64,000 nucleotides of DNA from assembly GCA_030447505.1 (NCBI GenBank), contig JAUJOT010000003.1, positions 409,060 through 473,059 on the forward strand. The letters are read 5' to 3'. A program made the translations under genes and the position numbers. Below, in pieces: positions 53,066-62,144 of this stretch; position 1 is the first letter of the stretch, and each line of letters opens with the position of its first letter. The DNA is from Solirubrobacteraceae bacterium. Its GTDB lineage: Bacteria > Actinomycetota > Thermoleophilia > Solirubrobacterales > Solirubrobacteraceae. Under the pieces are notes generated by a model. The model saw only the letters and a program-made list of their open reading frames with translations, ran no database searches and was not told where the DNA came from.

Positions 53066-53839
53066 CTAGTACACGGGGTACTTCGGCGGGACGGTGTAGT
53101 CCTTGCGGCGGCTGGCGAAGAGCTTGATCAGGGCGAGGCCGAGGATGAACCCGCCGATGTGGGCGAAGTACGCGACGCCGCCTCCACCGCCGGCCGGATT
53201 GGCGATGTCGGCATAGCCGTAGGCGAGCTGCAGCAGGAACCACAGGCCGAGCACCAGCAACGCGGGGAGCTCGACGATCGTGAAGAAGAAGATGATGAAG
53301 ATGATCGTGACGACCCGCGCCGTCGGATAGAGCAGGATGTAGCCGCCGAGGACGGCGGCGACGGCGCCCGACGCGCCGATCGTCGGGACGGCCGCGTCGG
53401 GGTCGATCCCCGTCTGCGCGAGGAGCGCGGCGATGCCGCCGAGCACGTAGAAGAGGACGAACTTCAGGTGGCCCATCGAGTCCTCGACGTTGTTGCCGAA
53501 GATCCACAAAAAGAGCATGTTGCCGCCGAGGTGCAGGATGCTGCCGTGCATGAACATCGACGTGAAGACGGTGAGGATCGTGGGCGGCTGGTCGGGCGCT
53601 TGGACCTGCACCCCGGGCTGGCCCTCGCAGACGACCTGCTCGCCCGCGATCGCGCACTCCTTGCCCGGATGCGTGATCTCGTACGGGATCGCGCCGTAGT
53701 CGATGACGCCGCTGTCGCTCGGCCCGCTGAGGATCCCGCCCCGCTGCAGCAGGAAGTAGGCGAGCACGTTGATCACGATGAACGCGATCGTGACGTACGG
53801 CGTGCGGTCGGTCGGGATGTTGTCCTTGAGCGGGAACAC
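53066..53839 (-). CDS. rhomboid-family intramembrane serine protease
   Basis: This 257-residue protein has six or more spans and the catalytic pair: serine in TIGASGAVAAVLGGY and histidine in VAYFAHIGGFILGL. FTSMFMHGSILHLGGNMLFLW is the typical HxxxN region. Between spans 1 and 2 there is a loop of about 55 residues (with GKECAIAGEQVVCEGQ) outside the membrane. Rhomboids cut membrane proteins; the substrate is not known. It is the gene upstream of fur on the same strand. Confidence 0.92.
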   Translation of the reverse strand: MFPLKDNIPTDRTPYVTIAFIVINVLAYFLLQRGGILSGPSDSGVIDYGAIPYEITHPGKECAIAGEQVVCEGQPGVQVQAPDQPPTILTVFTSMFMHGSILHLGGNMLFLWIFGNNVEDSMGHLKFVLFYVLGGIAALLAQTGIDPDAAVPTIGASGAVAAVLGGYILLYPTARVVTIIFIIFFFTIVELPALLVLGLWFLLQLAYGYADIANPAGGGGGVAYFAHIGGFILGLALIKLFASRRKDYTVPPKYPVY

Positions 53840-53892
53840 GCGGCTGGCGCGGACCCTACCCTGCCCGCAGGCTCCCTACGTGACGAGTGCGT

Positions 53893-54465
53893 TCAGGCGC
53901 GCGCGATGCGCGCCTGCACGGCCGCCATCAGGTCTCCCGGCACGCCGCCGGGATCGATCAGCCGCTCGAGCGCGATCCCGTTGGCGAGCGCCAGGGTGAC
54001 GATCGCCCAGCGCTCGCTGCCGAGCGAGCTGTCCTGCGGACCCAACGCCGCCAGACCCTCGCGAAAGCGGCGGTAGCGCGTCGAGAACTGCTCCAGCACG
54101 GCGGGCTCGCGGGCGGCGTGCGTCCAGAACTCGATCGCCAGCAGCAGGAACTGCGTGTTGCGCTCGTCGGCTGGCCGCTCGGCCAGTGCGCGCAAGCGAG
54201 AGGCGTCGTCGTCGTGTGGGTCCAGCAGCTCCCGCAGCTCCTCCAAGCGGCGCTCCATCACCTCGTCGAAGAGCGCGAGGAACAGCCCGGCCTTGCTCTT
54301 GAACGTCGAGTAGACGGCGCCCTTCGTATAGCCCGCCTCGTCGGCGATGTCGTCGAGCGTCGTGCCGTGATACCCGTGGACGAAGAAGCGCCGCTCGGCG
54401 GCCGCGAGCAGCTCAGAGCGCGTCTGGGCGCTGCGTTCGGCGCGCGTCGGTCTCGCGCCGGGCAT
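53893..54465 (-). CDS. TetR-family regulator
   Basis: The N-terminal helix-turn-helix is standard: RSELLAAAERRFFVHGYHGTTLDDIADEAG (split around the motif VHGYHGTT) and TKGAVYSTFKSKAGLF. The C-terminal ligand-binding domain is helical with no clear ligand. It lies 3 bases after the glutathione-transferase-like gene and is co-transcribed with it. A pair of palindromes upstream of that gene is the probable operator, so it likely represses its own operon. Confidence 0.9.
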   Translation of the reverse strand: MPGARPTRAERSAQTRSELLAAAERRFFVHGYHGTTLDDIADEAGYTKGAVYSTFKSKAGLFLALFDEVMERRLEELRELLDPHDDDASRLRALAERPADERNTQFLLLAIEFWTHAAREPAVLEQFSTRYRRFREGLAALGPQDSSLGSERWAIVTLALANGIALERLIDPGGVPGDLMAAVQARIARA

Positions 54466-54468
54466 CGA

Positions 54469-55353
54469 TCAGACGCGCCCCGGCTGCCGGAGCGAGGCGA
54501 TCTTCGCGTCGTCGACTCCGACGGCGCGCAGCACGTCGTCCGTCCCGCCGCGAAAGGCGCCGCCGGCGCTTGCGGTCGCGCTCTCGCCGGTGCTCGAGCC
54601 GGCGCCCGCGCCGACGCGCAGCGGCTGCATCCACTCGTCGGGGATGACCGCGCCGAGGTGGCCGACGTAGTCGGGCGCGACCCGCCGCGCGAGCGCTGCT
54701 GCGGGACGCCCTTCGACGTAGGGCGCGAGATCCTCCGACAGCAGCATCGCGGAGACGTTCACGGCGATCTGGAAGTCGGCCGCGTTGAGCTGCTCGTCGT
54801 CGAGCAGCCCCTCGGCGATCCAGCGGTCGATCTGGTCCAGGCGCTCGGGCAGCAGCGCGATGTCCTCGCGGCCGGCCTCGTCGGTCGCACGGTGTACGCC
54901 CGACGCAAGCCGCATGATCAGCGGAGCGAACATGCGGATCGTCGATCGCTTGACAGGGCCGCGCCCCGCGCCGAGCACGCTCATGAAGGCCGACATGTCC
55001 CGGCGAGCGGCACAGTAGAAGATCCGCCGCGTCGCGTTCTGCAGCTCCTCGCCCCAGCGCTCGGCGTACTCGACCGCGAGGCGGCGCTGCGGATCGGCCG
55101 GAAACAGCGGCTTGTCCGGGCACAGCTCGTCGAGTACGCGCGCGATCCAGCGCGTGCCCTGCACGCGGCGGTCGCCGATCTCGAGCGCCGGCGCGCCGGT
55201 CGTCGGAAAGCCGCGCGCGAGCAGGATCATCGCGTGGGCGGCCGGCGGCAGCTTGACGAAGTCGTACTCGATGCCCTTGTGCTCGAGCATCAGCCGACCG
55301 GTGTAGACCGAGTTGGACCCCGTGAAGCCGTACAGCTTGATCGTGCGTGACAC
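54469..55353 (-). CDS. glutathione S-transferase-like protein
   Basis: The N-terminal thioredoxin-like domain shows KLYGFTGSNSVYTGRLMLEHKG, then GAPALEIGDRRVQGTRWIARVLDE with the cis-proline/Ser-like binding segment, followed by an all-helical C-terminal domain. The last 60 residues are glycine/serine-rich (GAGAGSSTGESATASAGG). I start at GTG 55353, preceded by AAGAGGAG. Since actinobacteria usually lack glutathione, the thiol partner is unknown. It is first in a two-gene operon with the TetR regulator. Confidence 0.82.
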   Translation of the reverse strand: MSRTIKLYGFTGSNSVYTGRLMLEHKGIEYDFVKLPPAAHAMILLARGFPTTGAPALEIGDRRVQGTRWIARVLDELCPDKPLFPADPQRRLAVEYAERWGEELQNATRRIFYCAARRDMSAFMSVLGAGRGPVKRSTIRMFAPLIMRLASGVHRATDEAGREDIALLPERLDQIDRWIAEGLLDDEQLNAADFQIAVNVSAMLLSEDLAPYVEGRPAAALARRVAPDYVGHLGAVIPDEWMQPLRVGAGAGSSTGESATASAGGAFRGGTDDVLRAVGVDDAKIASLRQPGRV

Positions 55354-55396
55354 CCGAATCTCCTCTTCCCCGTCGCGCACCTGTCGATAGGTGCGC

Positions 55397-55426
55397 GTAC
55401 CGGCGGTATTCTTATACCGACGGTAT
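55397..55426. promoter_or_regulatory. double TetR-type operator
   Basis: Two 13-base palindromes of the form (A/G)TACCG-N-CGGTAT lie at 55397-55409 and 55414-55426, with a 17-base spacing between their starts. They sit between the end of lipA and the start of the GST-tetR operon, where its promoter must be. The symmetry and spacing match TetR operators; the link to the local regulator is inferred. Confidence 0.65.
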
Positions 55427-55432
55427 CCGAAG

Positions 55433-56419
55433 TCAAGGAGCGGCTCTGGCGAGCGGGCCGCTGCCGGGCTCCTCCTGGGCGATGTGCTGGTCGGCGTGGT
55501 AGCTCGAGCGCACGAGCGGGCCGGCCGCGATGTGGTCGAAGCCGAGCTCGTAGGCCGCCTCCTCGAGCGCCTTGAACTCGTCGGGATGCCAGTAGCGCAC
55601 GACCGGCAGGTGGCGCTCGGTCGGGCGCAGGTACTGGCCGACGGTGAGCACCTGCACGCCGTGCTCGCGCAGGATCGCGAACGTCTGCACCATCTCCTCG
55701 TGCGTCTCGCCGAGGCCCACCATCAGGCCCGACTTCGTCGTGACCTCGTCGCCCCCCATCTCCTTGGCATTGCGCAGGACGCGGCAGGAGCGCTCGAAGC
55801 GCGACCCGCGCCGCGCAACGGGATACAGGCGCGGCACGACCTCGACGTTGTGGTTGAACACGTCGGGGCGCTCGGCGATGACCTTCGCCAGCGGCATCTC
55901 CTGGCCGCGGAAGTCGGGCGTCAGCACCTCGACCTTGCAGCGCGGCGCCTGACGGCGGACCTGACGGATGACGCCGACGAACGCCGAGGCGCCGTAGTCG
56001 GGCAGGTCGTCGCGATCGACCGAGGTGACGACGGCGTGTCGCAGGCCCATCTGCGCGATCGACCGTGCGACGCGCGCGGGCTCGAGCGGGTCGTTCCAGG
56101 TCGGCTTGCCGGTGCGCACGTTGCAGAAGCCGCAGCGCCGCGTGCACGTGTCGCCGAGGATCATGAAGGTCGCGGTGCCGCGCTCCCAGCACTCGCCGAC
56201 GTTCGGGCAGGCGGCCTCCTGGCAGACCGTGTGCAGCTTCTCGTCCTTGATCAGCTGCGTGAGCTCCCGGTAGCGCTCGCCGCCCGGCGCGCGAACCTTG
56301 AACCACGGTGGCTTGCGCTCGCGCATCGGGCGCACGTCAGGCCCGAGCACGCTGAGGACGTCCATTCCGCCGGGATTCGCGCGCGAGCGCGTGGAGAGCC
56401 TGCGTTCCTCGATCGCCAT
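55433..56419 (-). CDS. lipA: lipoyl synthase LipA
   Basis: A radical SAM enzyme that inserts sulphur into octanoyl groups. The auxiliary cluster motif is CQEAACPNVGEC, the SAM cluster motif is CTRRCGFCNV, and the C-terminal serine ligand segment is VRSSYHADQ. Length 328 is normal. It lies downstream of lipB on the same strand. The lipoyl product is used by the E2 proteins encoded to the right. Confidence 0.97.
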   Translation of the reverse strand: MAIEERRLSTRSRANPGGMDVLSVLGPDVRPMRERKPPWFKVRAPGGERYRELTQLIKDEKLHTVCQEAACPNVGECWERGTATFMILGDTCTRRCGFCNVRTGKPTWNDPLEPARVARSIAQMGLRHAVVTSVDRDDLPDYGASAFVGVIRQVRRQAPRCKVEVLTPDFRGQEMPLAKVIAERPDVFNHNVEVVPRLYPVARRGSRFERSCRVLRNAKEMGGDEVTTKSGLMVGLGETHEEMVQTFAILREHGVQVLTVGQYLRPTERHLPVVRYWHPDEFKALEEAAYELGFDHIAAGPLVRSSYHADQHIAQEEPGSGPLARAAP

Positions 56420-56455
56420 TGCCGTCCTTCGAGGGTAGCGGTCAGGCTGGGCGGC

Positions 56456-57160
56456 TCATGCGGCCGCGGCGGCGGCGGCGACGCGCTCGACCGGCACCGT
56501 CGTCGCGGTCAGCCCGAACGCCTCGGCAAAGCGCGTGGCCACGCTCGCGCGCATGTCCGGCAGCCGGCCGTCGCCGCTCGCGCCGGTCTCCTCGATCACC
56601 GACGTCATCTGCACGTCGTCGAGGCCGCAGGCCACGACCCACCCGAACGGCCGCAGATCGTTGTCGACGTTGATCGCGAACCCGTGCGTCGTTACGGCGC
56701 GCGCGACGTGCACGCCGATCGAGGCGATCTTGCGCTCGGCGGCGGTCCAGACGCCTGTGAAGTCAGGCCCGTCGTCGGGTCGGGCGTGGGCCCTGACGCC
56801 GGCGTCTGCGAGCGCGGCCACGATCGCGCGCTCGATCGTGCGCAGGTAGGCGATGACGTCGTCGATGCGCATGATCGGGTAGCCGACGAGCTGTCCCGGG
56901 CCGTGATAGGTGAGCTTGCCGCCGCGGTCGCTGTCGACGATCTCGATCCCCTGCGCGCGATACCAGTCCTCGCCCATCGGCAGCTCTCGAGCGTCGGAGC
57001 GCCGGCCGCGGGTGTAGACGGGCGGGTGCTCGAGCAGCAGCAGCGTGTCGGGGATCAGGTCCTGCTGGCGCGCGGCACGGACGCGCTCCTGCAGGGTCAG
57101 TGCCTCGCGGTACTCGATCGTCGGAAGGTCGCAGACCCACAGCTGCGCTGCGGCGGTCAT
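56456..57160 (-). CDS. lipB: octanoyltransferase LipB
   Basis: LipB transfers octanoyl groups from acyl carrier protein to lipoyl domains. Motifs RGGKLTYHGPGQLVGYPI, KIASIGVHVARAVTTHGFAINV and WVVACGLDD contain the substrate lysine and catalytic cysteine. ATG 57160 overlaps the upstream LysR gene stop by four bases. It ends in an alanine run. 234 residues. Confidence 0.95.
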   Translation of the reverse strand: MTAAAQLWVCDLPTIEYREALTLQERVRAARQQDLIPDTLLLLEHPPVYTRGRRSDARELPMGEDWYRAQGIEIVDSDRGGKLTYHGPGQLVGYPIMRIDDVIAYLRTIERAIVAALADAGVRAHARPDDGPDFTGVWTAAERKIASIGVHVARAVTTHGFAINVDNDLRPFGWVVACGLDDVQMTSVIEETGASGDGRLPDMRASVATRFAEAFGLTATTVPVERVAAAAAAA

Positions 57161-58077
57161 GGCTCGATCATCGCACGCTGCCGCGTCGTGTCGAAGACAC
57201 TGCGCGTGAGGGCCAGAAAGGCCTGCGCGGCGGGTGAGTGGCGGCGCTTCGCGCGCGAGGCAAGCGTCACGTCGCGCGTCAGCGCGGGCTCGACGAGCCG
57301 CGCGACGGCGACCGGCGCGCCGGGGCCGGCGGCGTCCGAGCGCGGCAGGATCGCGACGCCGAGGCCGCTCGACACGAGGCTGCGGACCCGCCGGCTCTCG
57401 TTTGACTCCAGCGCGACGCGCGGGTCGAAGCCGGCCGCGGCGGCGGCGGAGTCCAGCAGCTCGCGCAGCCGCGAGCCGGCGCGGAAGCCGATGAAGGGCT
57501 CGCCGGCGAGCTCGGCCAGCTTCACGGCCTCGCGCGCGGCGAGCGGGTGCTGCGTCGGCAGCACCGCGACGAGCTCCTCGGTCACGAGCCTGTGCAGCTC
57601 GAGTCCGCGACTCTGGATGCGCTCGGTGACCGACAAGAAGGCGAGGTCGATGACGTCGTCGCGCAGCATCTCGGCGAGCTCCTCGCTGGACTGCTCGCGA
57701 ACGCTCAGCTCGACCGCCGGGTGGTTGCGATGAAACGACGCGAGCAGGAGCGACAGGTCGACCGGGCCCATCGTGTGCAGCGCGCCGACGGCGAGCCGTC
57801 CGCCCTTGACGCCGGCCAGGGTGCCGAGCTCGGACTGCGCGGCGTCGACCTCGGCGAGGATCCGCCGCGCGCGGGCGACGAGCAGCTCGCCCGCGTCCGT
57901 CAGCGCGACGCGCCGCGTCGTGCGCTCGACGAGCGCGAGGCCGAGCTGCGCTTCGAGGCGGCGGATCTGCTGCGAGAGGGCGGGCTGGGCGATGTGCTCG
58001 CGTGCGGCGGCGCGGGTGAAGTGGCGCTCGTCGGCGAGCGCGACGAGGTAGCGCAGCTGCCGTAGCTCCATACGCAC
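57157..58077 (-). CDS. LysR-family regulator
   Basis: Winged helix MRMELRQLRYLVALADERHF, then QPALSQQIRRLEAQLGLALVER, and a substrate-binding domain with GRLAVGALHTMGPVDLSLLL. It resembles regulators of the OxyR/CatR-like group, without the OxyR cysteine pair (no cysteine is visible). It overlaps lipB by four bases, so it heads the transcript lysR-lipB-lipA, which is an unusual location for a LysR regulator. Confidence 0.9.
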   Translation of the reverse strand: MRMELRQLRYLVALADERHFTRAAAREHIAQPALSQQIRRLEAQLGLALVERTTRRVALTDAGELLVARARRILAEVDAAQSELGTLAGVKGGRLAVGALHTMGPVDLSLLLASFHRNHPAVELSVREQSSEELAEMLRDDVIDLAFLSVTERIQSRGLELHRLVTEELVAVLPTQHPLAAREAVKLAELAGEPFIGFRAGSRLRELLDSAAAAAGFDPRVALESNESRRVRSLVSSGLGVAILPRSDAAGPGAPVAVARLVEPALTRDVTLASRAKRRHSPAAQAFLALTRSVFDTTRQRAMIEP

Positions 58078-58293
58078 AGCTTATGGGTCTGAGAAGAAAG
58101 CTGTCTTGGACTTCTGGATGCACGTTCGCCACAATCTGTCTCGTCCCGCCTCCCGCATCACCGCCAGGCCGGCTCTCTCCTCCCGCTGCGCCGGCCTGGC
58201 AGGTGCGTCGTCGCTCCTCGAAAGGCAGTGCGAAGGGCGTCTCGTCTCCTCCCGGCGCGCCCTTCGTGTCGGTCGGATTAGGCTCTCCGGGCG

Positions 58294-58662
58294 ATGAGGT
58301 ATGCCGATCCGTTTCGCGACGCCGGCCGGCCCGAGACGACCGACCGCGACTTCCTGCTCACGTGCTCGTGCGGGACCGAGCAGCGTCTCGACGCGATGAC
58401 GCGCGACGAGACCGGTCTGATCACGTTGTACGACTGCGTGCGCTGCACGAAGAGCATCGTCGGGGTGATGACGGACGACCCGGACCTCGAGAGGCACGCG
58501 CCCGAGTCGATGACCCGCCTGCAGGAACGCGCCGGGCACCACCTGCGCGGCTACATCATCGGCTCGCGCGTCGATGTCGCGCTGCGGCCCGAAGGCAGCG
58601 AGCGTGAGCTCGTGCTGATCCCGGCGACTCCGTACTTCTTCGTCCGCTACCTCAACGTCTGA
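58294..58662 (+). CDS. hypothetical zinc-ribbon-like protein, 122 aa
   Basis: Two cysteine pairs, TCSCGTEQ and YDCVRCTKS, suggest a small zinc ribbon. The C-terminal half is strand-rich (GHHLRGYIIGSRVDVALRP, LVLIPATPYFFVRYL). No family is recognised. It ends 16 bases before the tail of the convergent E2 gene. The 215 bases upstream contain no gene. Confidence 0.6.
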   Translation: MRYADPFRDAGRPETTDRDFLLTCSCGTEQRLDAMTRDETGLITLYDCVRCTKSIVGVMTDDPDLERHAPESMTRLQERAGHHLRGYIIGSRVDVALRPEGSERELVLIPATPYFFVRYLNV

Positions 58663-58678
58663 TCCGGGACGCCCGGCC

Positions 58679-59947
58679 TCAGGCCTCGTAGCTCTCGACG
58701 CGCTTCTTCAGGTTCGCGAGGAAGCGCGCCGCGAGGGCTCCGTCGAGCGCGCGGTGATCCCAGGAGAGGCCGAGGATGACCATCGGGCGGATCGCGATCG
58801 CGTCCTCGCCGAAGGCGTCGGTGACGACGACGGGGCGCTTGATGATCGCCTCGACGTCGAGGATCGCGACCTGTGGCTGGGCGATCACCGGCGTCGCCAT
58901 CATCGACCCGAACTGGCCGGGATTCGTGATCGTGAACGTCGCGCCGCGGACGTCGTCGGGGCTGAGCTGACGGGCGCGGGCACGGCGCGCGAGGTCGCGG
59001 ATGCGCCGCGACAGGCCCTCGGGCGAGAGGTCCTGGGCGCCGCGCACGACCGGGACGATCAAGCCGTCCTCGCCGAGCGAGACGGCGATCCCGAGGTTGA
59101 CCTGCTCGTGGACCGTGTGCGTCTCGCCGTCCAGCCAGGCGTTGAGCAGCGGGTACTCGACGAGCGCGCCGATCGTGCAGCGGGCGATCAGCGGCAGCGC
59201 CGTGATGCCGAGCGCCCTGCGCGCGATCTCGATGCGCGAGACGTCGACCTCGATCCACGTCGTGCAGGTCGCGGCGATCTCCTGCGAGCGCTTCATGTGC
59301 TCGCCGATCGACTGGCGCATGCGCGACAGCGGCCGTCCCTCGGGCGGCAGGTACGGCCCGCTCGACGACGACGCGGCAGCGGGGCGGTACGGGCTCTCGA
59401 TGTGGATCGGCGGCTCGTCGGACGGCTGGGCACGACTGGAGCCGCGCGCCTGCACGTAGGCCATGACGTCCTTCTTCTGGACGCGGCCGTCACGGCCGCT
59501 GCCCTCGACCTCGTCGAGGTCGACGCCGAGCTCGTCGGCGATCCGCTGAACGACGGGCGAGTAGCGGCGCGCGGCAGCCCGGCGCGGCGCAGCGGGCGAA
59601 CGCGCGGGGGCTGCGGCCGGCGGCGACGCAGCGGGCGAACGCGCGGGGGCTGCCGCCGGCGGCGACGCAGCGGGTGCCGCGGCGCGGTCGTTCTCGGCGC
59701 TGTGCGGCTCGCCGGGACGGGCGTCCGTCGCGATCCGCGCGAGCGTCGTGCCGACCTGCACCGTCACGCCGACCTGCACGAGCACCTCGACGAGGCGGCC
59801 GCTCGCCGGCGACGGCACCTCGGTGTCGATCTTGTCCGTCGAGATCTCGCAGATCGTCTCGTCGGCGACGACCCAGTCGCCGCGCTGCTTGCGCCACTGC
59901 ACGAGCGTCCCCTCGGCGACGGAGACGCCCATCTGCGGCATCGTCAC
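58679..59947 (-). CDS. 2-oxoacid dehydrogenase E2 acyltransferase
   Basis: Domain order: one lipoyl domain with the lipoylated lysine in ICEISTDKIDTEV (K39), an alanine/proline linker with two exact repeats, a peripheral subunit-binding domain (RYSPVVQRIADELGVDLDEV), a second linker, and the catalytic acyltransferase domain with LGLSWDHRALDGALAARFL. ATG 59947 is used; GTG 59953 is two codons earlier, and both overlap no stop. It forms the core of the complex with the E1beta and E1alpha genes just upstream. The branched-chain or pyruvate substrate is not certain. Confidence 0.95.
   Translation of the reverse strand: MTMPQMGVSVAEGTLVQWRKQRGDWVVADETICEISTDKIDTEVPSPASGRLVEVLVQVGVTVQVGTTLARIATDARPGEPHSAENDRAAAPAASPPAAAPARSPAASPPAAAPARSPAAPRRAAARRYSPVVQRIADELGVDLDEVEGSGRDGRVQKKDVMAYVQARGSSRAQPSDEPPIHIESPYRPAAASSSSGPYLPPEGRPLSRMRQSIGEHMKRSQEIAATCTTWIEVDVSRIEIARRALGITALPLIARCTIGALVEYPLLNAWLDGETHTVHEQVNLGIAVSLGEDGLIVPVVRGAQDLSPEGLSRRIRDLARRARARQLSPDDVRGATFTITNPGQFGSMMATPVIAQPQVAILDVEAIIKRPVVVTDAFGEDAIAIRPMVILGLSWDHRALDGALAARFLANLKKRVESYEA
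59589..59666. repeat. 39-bp tandem repeat in the E2 linker
   Basis: A 39-base unit, beginning GCAGCGGGCGAACGCGCGGG on the plus strand, occurs twice in direct succession with one difference and a partial third copy starts at 59667. It encodes a repeated 13-residue alanine/proline/serine linker segment between the lipoyl and subunit-binding domains. Confidence 0.85.
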
Positions 59948-59966
59948 GTCGACGACGGTCGCGTGA

Positions 59967-60932
59967 TCAGTACTCGAGGAGCTGACGGCAGGCCTCCCTC
60001 ACGCGCTCGACGGACGGCAGGACCGCTGCTTCCAGCGGTGGCGAGAACGGGATCGGCACGTCTGGCGAGGCGACCCGCAGGACCGGGCCGTCGAGATCCT
60101 CGAACGCACGCTCGGCGATCAGGGCGGCGACCTGCGCGCCGGCCGCGCAGGTGTAGTTGGCCTCGTCGACGACGACCACCTTCGAGCAGCGCTGGACGGC
60201 GCCGAGGATCGCCTGCTCGTCGAGCGGGACGAGCGAGCGCAGGTCGAGCACCATGATCGAGGCGCCGTCGAGGTCGGCGGTCGCCTCGAGCGCCGTGTGC
60301 ACCATCGCGCCGTATGCGATCACGACGAGGTCGTCGCCCTCGCGCGCGACGCGCGCCTTGAAGGGCGTCTCGTAGGAGCCCTCCGGCACCTCGCCCTTCA
60401 CACGCCGGTAGAGGTTCTTGTGCTCCATGTAGATGACGGGGTTGGGGTCGCGAATGCTCGCGATGATCATCCCCTTGGCGTCCTCGGCCGTGCTCGGCGC
60501 GACGACCTTCAGCCCCGGCGAGTGCATGAACCACGCCTCCGGGTTCTGGGAGTGAAACGGCCCGCCGGAGAAGCCGCCGCCGCTGGGCAGCCGCACCGTG
60601 ATGTTCACCGGCAGGCCCTGGCGGTAGAGCATCTTGCCCGCCACGTTGACGATCTGGTCAAAGCCGCAGGAGACGAAGTCTGCGAACTGCATCTCGCAGA
60701 CCGGCCGCAGGCCGACGACGGCGGCGCCGACGGCCGTGCCGACGATTCCCGACTCGGCGAGCGGGGTGTCCATGACGCGGTCGGCGCCGAACTCCTCGAT
60801 GAAGCCGTCGGTCACCTTGAACGCGCCGCCGTAGACGCCGATGTCCTCGCCCATCAGCAGGACGCGCTCGTCGTTGCGCATCTCCGTCCGCAGGCCGTCG
60901 GAGATCGCGCGCAGATAGGTCATCTCACTCAT
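59967..60932 (-). CDS. 2-oxoacid dehydrogenase E1 beta subunit
   Basis: This 321-residue transketolase-like subunit contains LLMGEDIGVYGGAFKVTDGF, the DTPLAESGIVGTAVGAA segment and MQFADFVSCGFDQIVN, all standard for E1beta. It pairs with E1alpha to decarboxylate a 2-oxoacid with thiamine diphosphate. It starts 16 bases after the E1alpha stop; its own stop lies 19 bases before the E2 ATG. Confidence 0.96.
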   Translation of the reverse strand: MSEMTYLRAISDGLRTEMRNDERVLLMGEDIGVYGGAFKVTDGFIEEFGADRVMDTPLAESGIVGTAVGAAVVGLRPVCEMQFADFVSCGFDQIVNVAGKMLYRQGLPVNITVRLPSGGGFSGGPFHSQNPEAWFMHSPGLKVVAPSTAEDAKGMIIASIRDPNPVIYMEHKNLYRRVKGEVPEGSYETPFKARVAREGDDLVVIAYGAMVHTALEATADLDGASIMVLDLRSLVPLDEQAILGAVQRCSKVVVVDEANYTCAAGAQVAALIAERAFEDLDGPVLRVASPDVPIPFSPPLEAAVLPSVERVREACRQLLEY

Positions 60933-60948
60933 CGCTGGGCGGCGAGCA

Positions 60949-62019
60949 CTAGGACCCGAACCCGCTCCACGGAGCGGCCCCGTCTTCGAGCAGGATCTCC
61001 TGCGCCTCGCGCGGATGGAAGAGGCGGTCGGTCGCGGTCGCCGGATCGGGCATCGGGCCCGCGAGCGCCTTCTTCGCCGCCGCGTCGACCTCGGCGCGGA
61101 CCTCCTGGCGCAGCGCCTCGACGTCGACTCCGAGTTCCTTCAGGCGCGCGCTCTGGCGGTCGATCGGGTCCTTCTGGCGCCACTCCTCGACGAGCGCCTT
61201 GGGCACGTACTTCATGTCGTCGTGCGCGCCGTGGCCGTGCATTCGCATCGTGACGGCCTCGATCAGCGTCGGGCCGCCGCCGGAGATCGCGCGCTCGCGA
61301 GCAAGACGGGTCGCCTCGAACATCGCCTCGGCGTCGTTGCCGTCGACCGACACGCCGGGGAAGCCGTACGCGGCGGCGCGCTCGACCGGGTTGACGGCGA
61401 ACTGCTGCTTGATCGGGGTCGAGTAGGCGAACTGGTTGTTCTCGAGGATGAAGATCACCGGCAGCTGCTGGACGCCCGCCCAGTTCATCGCCTCGTGGAA
61501 GTCGCCGCGCGAGGTCGAGCCGTCGCCGAACCACGTCAGCGCGCAGCGCTGCTCGCCGCGCAGCTTGAACGCCATCGCCATGCCGGCGGCGACGAGCATC
61601 ATGTCGGGCAGCATCGAGACCATCCCGACGCAGCCCGTGCGCAGGTCGCCGAAGTGCACGTTGCCGTCGCGGCCGTTCGTGATCCCGGCGGCGCGGCCCA
61701 TGTACTGGCTGAGGATCGCCGCCGGCTGCACGCCGCGGACGATGTGCGCGCCGAGGTCGCGATGCAGGACGCAGAGGCGGTCGGCCGCCGCCATCGCCCA
61801 CGTCGCGCCGACCGACACGGCCTCCTGACCGAAGCCGTCGTAGAAGGAACCCGGCACCTTGCCCTGGCGGTAGAGGTTCATCGCGCGCTCCTCGATCGCG
61901 CGCATGAGGAGCATCGCGCGCAGCAACCCGACGCGGTCCTCCGTCGTCAGCTGTGCAGAAGGGTCCTCCAGGGCGGGTGTGCTGGGACCGATCGGAACAT
62001 CGGTACTGCTGGTCGCCAT
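60949..62019 (-). CDS. 2-oxoacid dehydrogenase E1 alpha subunit
   Basis: The thiamine diphosphate motif appears as TWFGDGSTSRGDFHEAMNWAG ending in ENNQFAYST. MRAIEERAMNLYRQGKVPGS and HFGDLRTGCVG are typical of the pyruvate/branched-chain E1alpha family, and MRMHGHGAHDDM contains the phosphorylation-loop region. I choose ATG 62019, preceded by GAAAGG; the frame extends to 62160 without family similarity. 356 residues. It is first in the E1alpha-E1beta-E2 operon. Confidence 0.95.
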   Translation of the reverse strand: MATSSTDVPIGPSTPALEDPSAQLTTEDRVGLLRAMLLMRAIEERAMNLYRQGKVPGSFYDGFGQEAVSVGATWAMAAADRLCVLHRDLGAHIVRGVQPAAILSQYMGRAAGITNGRDGNVHFGDLRTGCVGMVSMLPDMMLVAAGMAMAFKLRGEQRCALTWFGDGSTSRGDFHEAMNWAGVQQLPVIFILENNQFAYSTPIKQQFAVNPVERAAAYGFPGVSVDGNDAEAMFEATRLARERAISGGGPTLIEAVTMRMHGHGAHDDMKYVPKALVEEWRQKDPIDRQSARLKELGVDVEALRQEVRAEVDAAAKKALAGPMPDPATATDRLFHPREAQEILLEDGAAPWSGFGS

Positions 62020-62144
62020 CTTCGCCTTTCGTTCTGGGCGGCCGAGGCAGGATCTCCGCCTCGCCTTTTCGACGCCTCGTCGGGATCTCCGCGCGGGACG
62101 CGAACCGTCACCATCGAGGGTAGCGGGTACGTACGCTGGTTGAG

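Noticed and set aside
59581..59690. Possible short CRISPR-like array (repeats in the E2 gene)
   Set aside because: The repeats are directly adjacent without spacers and encode an in-frame protein linker.
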